A stretch of DNA of 20,570 nt, from NCBI GenBank assembly GCA_031289855.1, contig JAITOR010000056.1, positions 1 to 20,570 of the forward strand. The letters run 5' to 3'. The first letter of the stretch is position 1. Every line of letters begins with the position of its first letter. A program made the position numbers and the translations under genes. The notes beneath the pieces are model-generated. The model saw only the letters and a list, made by a program, of their open reading frames with translations, made no database searches and was not told the DNA's origin. The stretch comes from Rickettsiales bacterium. GTDB taxonomy: Bacteria; Pseudomonadota; Alphaproteobacteria; Rickettsiales; UBA1997. This document shows, in pieces, positions 14,201-20,570 of this stretch.

Positions 14201-15333
14201 GAACCCGCTCCAGAACCTCTACCAGGTCCAACAGGTATATTATTATTTATGCACCACCTTATGAAATCTTGCACTATTAAAAAATAACCTGGAAAATCCA
14301 TTTTTTCTATAATTCCAATTTCATAACACAATCTGTCAAAATATTTTTTTTCTATCTCTTCTTGTTCTTTTTTATCTATTATTTTTTCATTTATAAATTT
14401 TTGTTTTAATCTTTCTTTTAATCCGTCATCACACAATTTTTTCATTAAAGGAGACTCCTTGTCCTTATCCGTATATCGTGGTAAAGTAGGTTTTCGTTTA
14501 TAAGCCATAGTGCTTATTCTTTTGGCTATATTTATTGTATTTTCTACTGCCTCCGGAATATCAGCAAAAAGTTCAATCATCTCATCGGATGTTTTGAAAT
14601 AATGTTCTGGTGTTTTCATTTTTCTATTTACAATAGTTTCATGATTTTTTTCTCCTATACAGGACAAAATATCTTGGGCTCTAAAATTATCCTTATTCAT
14701 AAAGTAACAATCATTGGTTGCTACAATTGGAATATTATGCTTATTTGCCAGTTCTATAAAATCGTCCTCTGTTTTATGTTCGTCTTTTAAACCATGTCTC
14801 AATATTTCAACGTATAACCTATCTTCAAAAACTTCTTTCAATTCCAATAAAATTTTTTCCGCTTCATTTTTTCTATTTTTCAATAATAATTTACCAATAA
14901 TGCCATCTGCACCACCAGTTAAACAAATGATTCCCCTACAAATTTCTTTGTTTAACCATTCAAATTTTATCCTTGGAGTTTTATTCTCCATTCTTTTTAA
15001 AAAATTTTCACTTGAAAGGGCAATAAGATTTTTAAAACCCTCATCTGTTTGTGCTAAAAAAACAATTTTAGCAAGACATTCCGTATTTTCAACATCCATT
15101 GGATCTTTTTCGAAAAGTCCTGTTTTCTCAATTACAAACTCGCACCCATTTATTGGTTGAACACCTTCTTTACTTGCTGCAATTGAAAATTCTAAGGCAC
15201 CAAACATGTTGCCACTATCAGTAACAGCCAATGCTGGCATTTTAAGTTCTTTTGCTTTAGCAATCATGCTCTTCTCCCTAATGGCCCCAAGACTCAAAGA
15301 ATATTCAGTATGATTTCTCAAATGTATAAACAT
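11227..15333 (-). CDS. dnaE: DNA polymerase III alpha subunit, with extended C-terminus
   Basis: Replicative C-family polymerase. Its 1368 aa exceed E. coli DnaE (1160). Order: PHP domain (from HLRNHTEYSLSLGAI, residues 4-18, to about 280), palm/fingers with catalytic D413 and D415 in MPDFDIDF and D563 in FDFLGLSTLT, PGPMGS and GGADMLRRAMGKK in the fingers, helix-hairpin-helix region (IKGLGWKAAELI), and a clamp-binding-like QMNFFDAF starting at Gln965. Two similar OB-fold segments follow (about 1030-1125 and 1150-1245), each with FIT-x-x-DPKG and a downstream DEG...R-x-N. Then comes a Gly/Tyr-rich linker (about 1248-1270) and a basic, Gln-rich stretch before the tau-binding-like tail ending GIRVV. 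No exonuclease domain is present, so proofreading would need a separate epsilon. A TATAAC box lies 6 nt before the ATG; no Shine-Dalgarno. Confidence 0.97.
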   Translation of the reverse strand: MFIHLRNHTEYSLSLGAIREKSMIAKAKELKMPALAVTDSGNMFGALEFSIAASKEGVQPINGCEFVIEKTGLFEKDPMDVENTECLAKIVFLAQTDEGFKNLIALSSENFLKRMENKTPRIKFEWLNKEICRGIICLTGGADGIIGKLLLKNRKNEAEKILLELKEVFEDRLYVEILRHGLKDEHKTEDDFIELANKHNIPIVATNDCYFMNKDNFRAQDILSCIGEKNHETIVNRKMKTPEHYFKTSDEMIELFADIPEAVENTINIAKRISTMAYKRKPTLPRYTDKDKESPLMKKLCDDGLKERLKQKFINEKIIDKKEQEEIEKKYFDRLCYEIGIIEKMDFPGYFLIVQDFIRWCINNNIPVGPGRGSGAGSVVAWSLKITNVDPILFDISFERFLNPERVSMPDFDIDFCQRGRGKAVEYVQNKYGKDLVSQIVTFGKLQSKAVIKDVARVLQFNYNDADNLSKRIPQGSKLQDAISNDENLKQDMIQDSQIGEIIDISLQLEELCKNTSVHAAGVVIGDKPLKEICPLYFADDAEMQTIQYTMKYAEEVGLVKFDFLGLSTLTVIKDVIDDLMENRGIRIDINNIPFDDEKVYEMYANADVLGVFQTESPGMKGNLKQMKPDRIDDITALVALYRPGPMGSIPTYIKRKNGDEKISCLHPLMLKILEKTYGIIVYQDQVMNIARDLAGYTMGGADMLRRAMGKKIKEQMDAQREIFIRGGKIKTTLFGEEVEQEIPGVGKYSGISEDVGNKIFNLMAEFASYGFNLAHATAYGIISYQTAFLKYYFPVEFYVATMNDRIADSDVIATFVEDIRSHNFKVLMPDINKSDIYFKTECIKKNENVLSRDIDGEKPYNFTEKDEENNVNYAVRYGLAGIKGLGWKAAELIIEERKQNGDFKDIYDFIKRFDTKIINKKILESLAKCGAFDGIHNNRRQIHDSTEEIIKLNSGAMEEKNTKQMNFFDAFEEHSTTKLPEMNDWDENERFEMEFRGFGFFIGGHPLYKYHEELLEMHVIYSDSLQDLGNDDRIIMVGVVVSKEIKKNKSGKFAFITLADPKGIIEMTLFSEELLIKHKDLLDAKLHSKVAMSVHIRKDEGEQIRLNISDIASFDDFITGKVELQNPLCKIISQLKIKEVKFANELKEIDSDERFYMAGILEKIDERETKKGSKYLFITINDPKGNVNMSVFDENLVENPILKKGEKIAIACSNNRDEGGRNRLNATDFCKLDDFLNNKYDLKLKRKFSGSSGYGGWHGGGYGGGFNYKKDKPSWMEDNKVPDPVMQEKKQREQKQQIINEIKIYAETQLQIKDIQTVLNSTKKENSNEWTKVILDTGLQKFDLGNKYVLHDEDKKRLEAIKGIRVV

Positions 15334-15339
15334 AATATG

Positions 15340-15367
15340 GTTATAAAGAATTGTAATAAAAAGTAAA
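15340..15367 (-). promoter_or_regulatory. Candidate promoter of dnaE, leaderless spacing
   Basis: Minus strand TTTACT (15367-15362), 16-nt spacer, TATAAC (15345-15340), 6 nt to the ATG at 15333. It lies wholly in the 41-nt gap after the preceding membrane-protein gene. Confidence 0.4.
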
Positions 15368-15374
15368 ATTATAT

Positions 15375-15860
15375 TTATTTAAAAATATTCATAAATAAAC
15401 TAAATTCAGTCAATACAACAAAAAAATCAAAACATCCAATAATTACATAATCAGGGGTTTCTTTCCAAGGTTTTTTCAATAACAATTTTTGCGACAACTC
15501 TTTCTTCTGTTGTTTTTTTATTTCTTGAATTTCGTCTGCCGTTTTATTAACATACAATTCCTTTTTACTTAATTTTTTTGGTGCTCTCAAATTTGGTTGA
15601 ACTTTTAAAGTCTTTCTAATCACATAAATATGCCAAGAAAAATACAATATCAAAAATACCTCAAATATTAAAGTTAAAAAACTATTTTGACTTAAATTTA
15701 TTTTTCTTTGCAAAAAAAGAACCACAATAAATGCAGGAATAAGTCCCCATACATACAAAGTTATCTTAAAACTTTTTGTTTCTCCATTTGACAAAATGAC
15801 AACTTGATTTTTTATAAAATCAAAAACAACCTTTAATGTTCTTAAAAATTTTTCCCTCAT
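15375..15860 (-). CDS. Uncharacterised three-helix membrane protein
   Basis: I do not recognise a family. The protein is 161 aa with hydrophobic segments at about 33-50, 60-82 and 138-159, separated by a strongly basic, Lys/Glu/Gln-rich stretch (about 91-131) predicted to be helical and cytoplasmic. The aromatic-rich last helix ends at the C-terminus. There is no signal peptide, no cysteine motif and no catalytic signature; Gly142-Cys143 lies inside helix 3. It sits between lptA (38-nt gap) and dnaE (41-nt gap) on the same strand, so it may be co-transcribed with either. Codon use matches the neighbours. A scaffold or membrane-adaptor role would be guesswork. Confidence 0.75.
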   Translation of the reverse strand: MREKFLRTLKVVFDFIKNQVVILSNGETKSFKITLYVWGLIPAFIVVLFLQRKINLSQNSFLTLIFEVFLILYFSWHIYVIRKTLKVQPNLRAPKKLSKKELYVNKTADEIQEIKKQQKKELSQKLLLKKPWKETPDYVIIGCFDFFVVLTEFSLFMNIFK

Positions 15861-15898
15861 ATTATCAATTATTGATATTTTTTTTAAAAAATCAAATT

Positions 15899-16348
15899 TT
15901 ATTTATATAATATAATTTTTATTTTTTCGCCTCTTTTGCTTTCTATATTACTCTTTTTTGTGATTGTATTGTATTTAAAAATATCAGCAGATATATTCAC
16001 ACCATTTTCAATTGCATTTGCATTTTTTGACATGGTTATTAAATTTTTTTTTGCTTCATAAAGACCTTCCTCGCTATTTATTTTAACATTTTTTGAAAAC
16101 AATTTAACATTATTTTTTGCATTTATTTCTTTTACTTCATTTTTACCATCATAAAAAACAACCATATTATCAGCATTTAATTTAAAATCATCATTTTTTA
16201 CCTTTACATTGTCTTTAAAAATAATTTGTTGATTATTTTGTAAAATTTCAACCTCTTCCGCCTCAATATTCAAAGTTTTATTATCAAATTTTAGTGGCAA
16301 AGCAAATGTATTTCCTATAAAAAATAAAATTATAATAAATTTTTTCAT
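15899..16348 (-). CDS. lptA: Periplasmic LPS-transport protein LptA (OstA-like)
   Basis: LptA forms the periplasmic bridge carrying LPS from LptC to LptD. The 149-aa protein has a Sec signal peptide cleaved near Ala16 (after NTFA) and a mature part made of repeated short beta strands of the OstA type: LNIEAEEVEILQNNQQIIFKDNV, VKNDDFKLNADNMVVFY, then EINAKNNVKLFSKNVKINSEEGLY. The pattern 'xADxxxxxY...xxxxxxAxxNV' is characteristic. It is somewhat shorter than E. coli LptA (185 aa). The ATG overlaps the TGA of the polyferredoxin gene (ATGA), implying coupled translation. lptB and lptC are not adjacent; the lptC-like gene lies 14 kb away in this window. Confidence 0.87.
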   Translation of the reverse strand: MKKFIIILFFIGNTFALPLKFDNKTLNIEAEEVEILQNNQQIIFKDNVKVKNDDFKLNADNMVVFYDGKNEVKEINAKNNVKLFSKNVKINSEEGLYEAKKNLITMSKNANAIENGVNISADIFKYNTITKKSNIESKRGEKIKIILYK

Positions 16349-17001
16349 TTATTTTTATACTCCCTTATTCCAATATATAGTGCTTTTTTTGGGCAATTTT
16401 CCATACATTTAAAACAATTTATACAATTGGGCGAACATGAAGAGATAACTTTACTCATTTCAATTTTCATGGGACATACATTGTCGCATTTTTTACAATT
16501 TATGCACAAACTTTTATTTTTTTTAATAGTTAGAGGACGAATTAATGATTTTATGCCAGCAATTGCACCATAAGGACAACAATATCTACAAAAAAACCTA
16601 TTTATAAATATTGAAATTATAGCAAATGCAATAGAAATATAAGCACCTGCAAATTGTAATTTTGTTAAGTTTCCAATTCCATGTTGAATTGTTGCTGGTA
16701 AAACAAATACACCAGTAACTAATGTGCCTGCAAATATATATCGCAACCATCTTATTTTCTTGTGTATTTTTAATGAAATGTCTGGAATTTTTTTGTTTAA
16801 ACCATTGCCGCATTTAAACAAAACATCCTGTAATAATCCAGCAGGACAAATCCAACCACAAGTTATGGCACCAATAAACAATGGAGCTACAAAAACCATC
16901 GTATATAATATAGATTTTGTATTGATACTTTCAATAATTCCAAGTGTCATAACTACAAAAATCAACAATCTTATTCCCCATCTAATAATAAAATTTTTCA
17001 T
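16345..17001 (-). CDS. Membrane polyferredoxin, NapH/MauN/CcoG-like
   Basis: Inner-membrane iron-sulfur protein that should pass electrons between the membrane and a cytoplasmic or periplasmic partner; the partner is unknown. The 218-aa protein has about four hydrophobic helices (11-25, 33-50, 88-104, 117-135). It carries the two Cys motifs of NapH-type proteins, CGWICPAG (48-55) and FCRYCCPYGA (137-146), followed by two ferredoxin clusters, Cys166-x2-Cys169-x2-Cys172-x3-Cys176-Pro and Cys193-x2-Cys196-x2-Cys199-x3-Cys203-Pro, enough for two [4Fe-4S] centres. It lacks the periplasmic C-terminal domain of CcoG (about 470 aa) and is shorter than NapH (about 285 aa). It begins one base after the pheT stop and overlaps lptA by 4 bp. 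Confidence 0.88.
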   Translation of the reverse strand: MKNFIIRWGIRLLIFVVMTLGIIESINTKSILYTMVFVAPLFIGAITCGWICPAGLLQDVLFKCGNGLNKKIPDISLKIHKKIRWLRYIFAGTLVTGVFVLPATIQHGIGNLTKLQFAGAYISIAFAIISIFINRFFCRYCCPYGAIAGIKSLIRPLTIKKNKSLCINCKKCDNVCPMKIEMSKVISSCSPNCINCFKCMENCPKKALYIGIREYKNK

Positions 17002-17002
17002 A

Positions 17003-19420
17003 CTATTTGTCTCTCAAAACGCCATTAAATTTTTCTACAATTTCTCCTATAATTTTACTACTTATATCATCAATTTCTTCTAATGTAAGGCTATTACCAG
17101 TTGGTTGAATTTTTATTGTAAATGCGATTGATTTTTTGCCCTCTTTCATGCCTTTTCCATTATATATATCAAATAAATTTATTTCCTTAATTAAATCTTT
17201 GTTTATTTTTTTTACCACATCAATAATTTTTCCCACCTCCAACGTTTTATCAACTATAAATGCAAAATCCCTGTAAATCGGTTGTAATTCATTTAAAGTA
17301 AACTTCTTTTTTTGAGTTGCCTTTGCTTTATTTCTTGGCACATTATCTAAATAAATTTCAAAAGCATTAACCTTGTATTTTAAATCAAATTTTACCATTT
17401 TAAATGGATTGATTTCACCAAATACACCAAGTATAATGCTACCCATTTTTATGGCACCACTTTTTGATGGATGAAAATAATCAGGAAAATCTTGTGTAAG
17501 TGTTAAACTATCAGCATTTATTCCAAAAACTTCAAGCACATCATATAAATCTTTTTTTACATCAAAAACATCATATGCCCTTGAAGTTCCGTATATGTTT
17601 TTATTGGTTGTCAAACCACTTCTAACACCTGCAAGCACCTTTTTCTGATCTCCAACCTCTGTTCCTAAAAATACTACACCATTTTCAAAAACACTTACAT
17701 TATCAATACTACGAGCATTGTTATATTCAATAACATTTAACATTCCTGGTATTAAAGATGGACGAAGATACGCCATATCTTGTGTCATTGGATTTAACAA
17801 TCTTAAATCATCATTGATGGGAGCAAATTCTGCAGATAACTTTTCATTTATAAAACTCCAACTTATGATTTCAGTAAGTCCATTACCAGCAAGTAATTTA
17901 TTAACTTCATAATAGATATCACTTTTATTTCTGTTAATTTTATTTATATCATCTTCATCAATTTTTTCTTCACTTACCAATGCAGGTTGTACCTTTTCAT
18001 AACCATAAATTCTAATCACATCCTCAATTACATTTTCTGGTATTTCAATGTATCCATTTCTCCAGGATGGAGTTATGACACTTATATTCGAACCAATTAT
18101 TTTTACATCATACCCCAATTTAATTAATATTTGTTCTATATTATTTGTTGGAATTTCAATACCCAAAACTCTTTTAAAGTCAGTTATTTTGAAATCAATG
18201 ATTCGTTTTTTGAAAATTTCATCAAAACTTTTATGTTTTTTGAATGCCACATCACTTGCTTCACCACCACAAATATCTAATATTAATTTTGTAGCATAGT
18301 TCATAACAACTTCTCTGTTAGCACCATCAACAGATCGTTCAAATCTATATTTTGCATCCGTATTTATGCCAATCTTTCTTGCGGTGGTTGCTATACTTAT
18401 GGGCTCAAAAATTGCACATTCAAGCACAATGTTTGTTGTTGTTAATTCAGTTGCTGTACCACCACCACCAATAATTCCAGCAAGTCCCAATATGTCATCA
18501 TTGGTGTTGGCAATTAAAGTAGCATTCTCAGGTAAAATATACTCGTATTTATCAAGTGCTAAATACTTTTCACCACCTTTTGATTTTTTTATCAAAAAAT
18601 CACCTTTAATTTTATCAGCATCATAACAATGTAATGGACGATTTAAACACCACATTACATAGTTCGTAATATCAACCAATGCGGTTTTTGGTGTAAAACC
18701 AATGGCCTCCAATCTTTGTTTTAACCATGCTGGCGATTCACAATTTTTAACTCCTTTAATATATCTTATTGCAAATTCAGGGCAATTTTCATCATCAATC
18801 GTAATGTTAAATGGATTTTTTACAGATTCATTTATTTTACAATTTTCAAAAGGCTTCAACGTCCCAAGTCCAGTGGCAGCCAAATCTCTTGCAATTCCAT
18901 AAACTCCCAAACAATCTCCACGATTTGGTGTAATTGAAATATCCACAAAGACATCGTTTAAATTTTTAATCTCTGCAATATTTTTTCCAAGCAAAGTTTC
19001 ATCTGGTAAAAGTAAAATTCCCTTATGATCTTCACCAAGTCCAAGTTCTTTTTCACTACATAACATTCCTTGGCTTTCATAACCTTTAATTTTACTTTTT
19101 GTAATTTTAATACCTAAACCGGGTGGTGTACTATCAATGGGACATAAAATTGCTTTTACACCAGATTTTACATTGGAGGCGCCACATATTATTTGTAATA
19201 TATCTCCTGTGGCAGTAACTACTTTGCATATATTTAAATGATCTGATTCCGGATGTTTTTGACAATCTTTCACAAGAACGCAGTTAAAACCTTTTAATGT
19301 CTCCGCATTATCAATCACGTCCTCAACTTCAAGCCCAATTGCTGGCAATTTATCACATATTTCTTGTAATGAAACATCAGTATCCAAGTATTCTTTTAAC
19401 CATTTTAAAGTAAATTTCAT
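17003..19420 (-). CDS. pheT: Phenylalanyl-tRNA synthetase beta subunit
   Basis: Beta subunit of the (alpha-beta)2 PheRS; it binds tRNA-Phe, edits Tyr-tRNA-Phe and supports the catalytic alpha subunit. At 805 aa it has the normal length. Domains in order: N-terminal segment MKFTLKWLKEYLD, EMAP/OB-type tRNA-binding domain (about 40-150; CGASNVKSGVKAILCPIDS), B3/B4 editing domain with ITPNRGDCLGVYGIARDLAA (161-180), B5 (about 405-475), the catalytic-like core (about 490-690) and the C-terminal ferredoxin-fold anticodon-binding domain (about 710-805; PIYRDFAFIVDK and KSIAFTIKIQP). No pheS lies upstream: gyrB is divergent there, so pheT is not in the usual pheST operon. The next gene starts one base after its stop. 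Confidence 0.97.
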   Translation of the reverse strand: MKFTLKWLKEYLDTDVSLQEICDKLPAIGLEVEDVIDNAETLKGFNCVLVKDCQKHPESDHLNICKVVTATGDILQIICGASNVKSGVKAILCPIDSTPPGLGIKITKSKIKGYESQGMLCSEKELGLGEDHKGILLLPDETLLGKNIAEIKNLNDVFVDISITPNRGDCLGVYGIARDLAATGLGTLKPFENCKINESVKNPFNITIDDENCPEFAIRYIKGVKNCESPAWLKQRLEAIGFTPKTALVDITNYVMWCLNRPLHCYDADKIKGDFLIKKSKGGEKYLALDKYEYILPENATLIANTNDDILGLAGIIGGGGTATELTTTNIVLECAIFEPISIATTARKIGINTDAKYRFERSVDGANREVVMNYATKLILDICGGEASDVAFKKHKSFDEIFKKRIIDFKITDFKRVLGIEIPTNNIEQILIKLGYDVKIIGSNISVITPSWRNGYIEIPENVIEDVIRIYGYEKVQPALVSEEKIDEDDINKINRNKSDIYYEVNKLLAGNGLTEIISWSFINEKLSAEFAPINDDLRLLNPMTQDMAYLRPSLIPGMLNVIEYNNARSIDNVSVFENGVVFLGTEVGDQKKVLAGVRSGLTTNKNIYGTSRAYDVFDVKKDLYDVLEVFGINADSLTLTQDFPDYFHPSKSGAIKMGSIILGVFGEINPFKMVKFDLKYKVNAFEIYLDNVPRNKAKATQKKKFTLNELQPIYRDFAFIVDKTLEVGKIIDVVKKINKDLIKEINLFDIYNGKGMKEGKKSIAFTIKIQPTGNSLTLEEIDDISSKIIGEIVEKFNGVLRDK

Positions 19421-19448
19421 ATTAATAAAAGTAATTCATTCAATATCA

Positions 19449-19476
19449 ATAATAAAAATTTAAAAAATAAAAGCAA
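19449..19476 (-). promoter_or_regulatory. Candidate promoter of the pheT operon
   Basis: Minus strand TTGCTT (19476-19471), 16-nt spacer, TATTAT (19454-19449); predicted start near 19442, ~22 nt before the pheT ATG. No Shine-Dalgarno is seen. It shares the 175-bp divergent intergenic region with the gyrB promoter. Confidence 0.45.
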
Positions 19477-19541
19477 CATGTTTGTTAAAATATTAAAATT
19501 TTCTTTAACCTTTATATTATGTTAACAAATAAAAAATAACT

Positions 19542-19569
19542 TTGACATTTTTTTTTAAAACTTTATTAT
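19542..19569 (+). promoter_or_regulatory. Candidate promoter of gyrB
   Basis: TTGACA (19542-19547), 16-nt spacer made mainly of a T-run and A-run, TATTAT (19564-19569). It is followed by a strong Shine-Dalgarno AAAGGAG (19583-19589), 6 nt before the ATG. The A/T-tract spacer would make the promoter sensitive to DNA bending and supercoiling, which would suit a gyrase gene. Confidence 0.6.
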
Positions 19570-19595
19570 CTACATTAATATTAAAGGAGTTATAA

Positions 19596-20570
19596 ATGAC
19601 AGAATATTCAGCGAATTCAATTACGGTTTTAAAAGGTTTAGAGGCAGTGAAAAAACGACCAGGAATGTATATTGGCGATACGGATGATGGTAGTGGTTTG
19701 CATCATATGCTCTATGAAATACTCGATAATTCCATTGATGAAGCACTTGCTGGCTATGCAAATAAGATAATTGTGACATTAAACAAAGATGGTTCAGCAT
19801 CAGTTCTTGATAATGGTAGAGGAATTCCAACCGGTATGCATGCAGGTGAAGGAAAATCTGCTGTGGAAGTCTGTTTTACGGATTTACATGCTGGTGGAAA
19901 ATTCAATCAAGATAGTTATAAAGTGTCTGGCGGTTTACATGGTGTGGGTGCAAGTGTAGTAAATGCTTTGAGTGATTGGTTAAAAGTTAAGGTTTATCAA
20001 AAGGGACACATATATTATATGGAATTTAAAAATGGTGACACACAAGAACCATTAAAAATTATTGGTGATAGCGATAAAACTGGAACCGAAGTAATTTTTT
20101 TCCCATCAGCAGAAATTTTTAATAATAATATTGAATTCAAATATGAAATATTGGAAAAAGCAATTCGTGAAAAGGCTTTTTTAAACTCATTTGTAAGTAT
20201 TGACTTAATTGATGACAGGAGTGAAGAACAAAAATTGGAAACTTTTCACTATGAAGATGGTTTGTTAGAATTTGTAAGATTTATAGATAGAGGCAAAACT
20301 GCCATCGCTAAACCTTTATTTTTAAAAAGCAAAGAAGAGAATGGTATATCATTTGAAGTTGCTTTAGCATGGAATGACGGCTATTATGAAAACATAACTT
20401 GTTTTACAAATAACATTAAACAAGGTGATGGTGGCACACATTTACAGGGCTTTAAAGCCGCGCTCACAAGAAGTGTAATTGATTATGCAAATAAAAGTGA
20501 TTTGGCAAAAAAATATAAACTTGAATTAACTGGTGATGATATCAGAGAAGGCTTAACTTCTATATTGAGT
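19596..20570 (+). CDS. gyrB: DNA gyrase subunit B, N-terminal part (runs off the window)
   Basis: ATPase subunit of gyrase, which introduces negative supercoils together with GyrA. The first 325 codons are present and open to the right edge. The GHKL ATPase domain is clear: LKGLEAVKKRPGMYIGDTDD (12-31), the ATP/Mg site EILDNSIDEALAG (41-53) with catalytic Glu and Asn, the glycine motif LDNGRGIP, the ATP-lid region HAGGKFNQDSYKVSGGLHGVGASVVNALS, and the transducer domain segment FTNNIKQGDGGTHLQGFKAALTR containing the QTK-loop-proximal region. KVSGGLHGVGASVVNALS and the KF-x-Q-x-SYK pattern favour GyrB over ParE. The start is fixed by AAAGGAG six nt upstream. It is divergent from pheT. Confidence 0.96.
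   Translation, partial: MTEYSANSITVLKGLEAVKKRPGMYIGDTDDGSGLHHMLYEILDNSIDEALAGYANKIIVTLNKDGSASVLDNGRGIPTGMHAGEGKSAVEVCFTDLHAGGKFNQDSYKVSGGLHGVGASVVNALSDWLKVKVYQKGHIYYMEFKNGDTQEPLKIIGDSDKTGTEVIFFPSAEIFNNNIEFKYEILEKAIREKAFLNSFVSIDLIDDRSEEQKLETFHYEDGLLEFVRFIDRGKTAIAKPLFLKSKEENGISFEVALAWNDGYYENITCFTNNIKQGDGGTHLQGFKAALTRSVIDYANKSDLAKKYKLELTGDDIREGLTSILS

Noticed and set aside
19621..19830. Minus-strand frame of 69 aa inside the start of gyrB
   Set aside because: It lies antisense to the well-supported GyrB ATPase domain and has no ribosome site or recognisable motif.
1..20570. tRNA, rRNA, CRISPR arrays, riboswitches or insertion sequences
   Set aside because: Reading both strands I found no GTTCGAATC-like T-arm with paired acceptor ends, no regularly spaced repeats, and no transposase motifs. 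A covariance-model scan could still find short RNAs that I cannot see.

Overview
The window is a compact, strongly A+T-rich chromosomal segment of a diderm bacterium, most likely an alphaproteobacterium with a reduced or streamlined genome (Rickettsiales/Holosporales-like or an uncultured relative; the exact lineage cannot be fixed from this sequence alone). The reasons are an orphan portal protein of the gene-transfer-agent type known from Alphaproteobacteria, a BamE lipoprotein, LptA/LptC-like proteins, a FabF, a GlcD-type oxidase, very short intergenic gaps and many overlapping gene ends. No rRNA, tRNA, CRISPR array, transposase or integrase was seen.

Layout. Left part, minus strand: fabF (fatty-acid elongation) with its own promoter, then an envelope cluster transcribed right to left: a two-BON-domain lipoprotein, bamE, dgkA and a short lptC-like gene. 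A signal-peptide porin follows, with a strong intrinsic terminator behind it and a promoter whose spacer holds a 14-nt A/T homopolymer. Divergent from the porin is a lone GTA/HK97-type portal gene (+), meeting a glcD-like FAD oxidase (-) tail to tail. In the middle are a small MliC-like lipoprotein (+) convergent with murL (-), the epimerase of the alternative D-glutamate route in peptidoglycan synthesis, and then thymidylate kinase tmk (+).

Right part, minus strand: pheT, a membrane polyferredoxin (NapH/CcoG-like), lptA, an unidentified membrane protein, dnaE (1368 aa, with an apparently duplicated OB fold and a glycine-rich linker) and a free-standing C-terminal part of alanyl-tRNA synthetase that lacks the whole catalytic part. 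Divergent from pheT, gyrB begins at 19596 and runs off the right edge.

The genes are mainly housekeeping: replication and nucleotide supply (dnaE, gyrB, tmk), translation (pheT, alaS fragment), envelope building (bamE, lptA, lptC, dgkA, BON lipoprotein, porin, murL, MliC-like, fabF) and redox (glcD-like, polyferredoxin). The most unusual points are the intact but catalytically headless AlaRS gene (a possible split synthetase), the lone GTA portal, murL, the homopolymer inside the porin promoter, the enlarged DnaE C-terminus, and a repeated arrangement in which a -10-like box sits 6-7 nt before the start codon with no Shine-Dalgarno, suggesting leaderless transcripts. Promoter calls are by eye in an A+T-rich background and are tentative.
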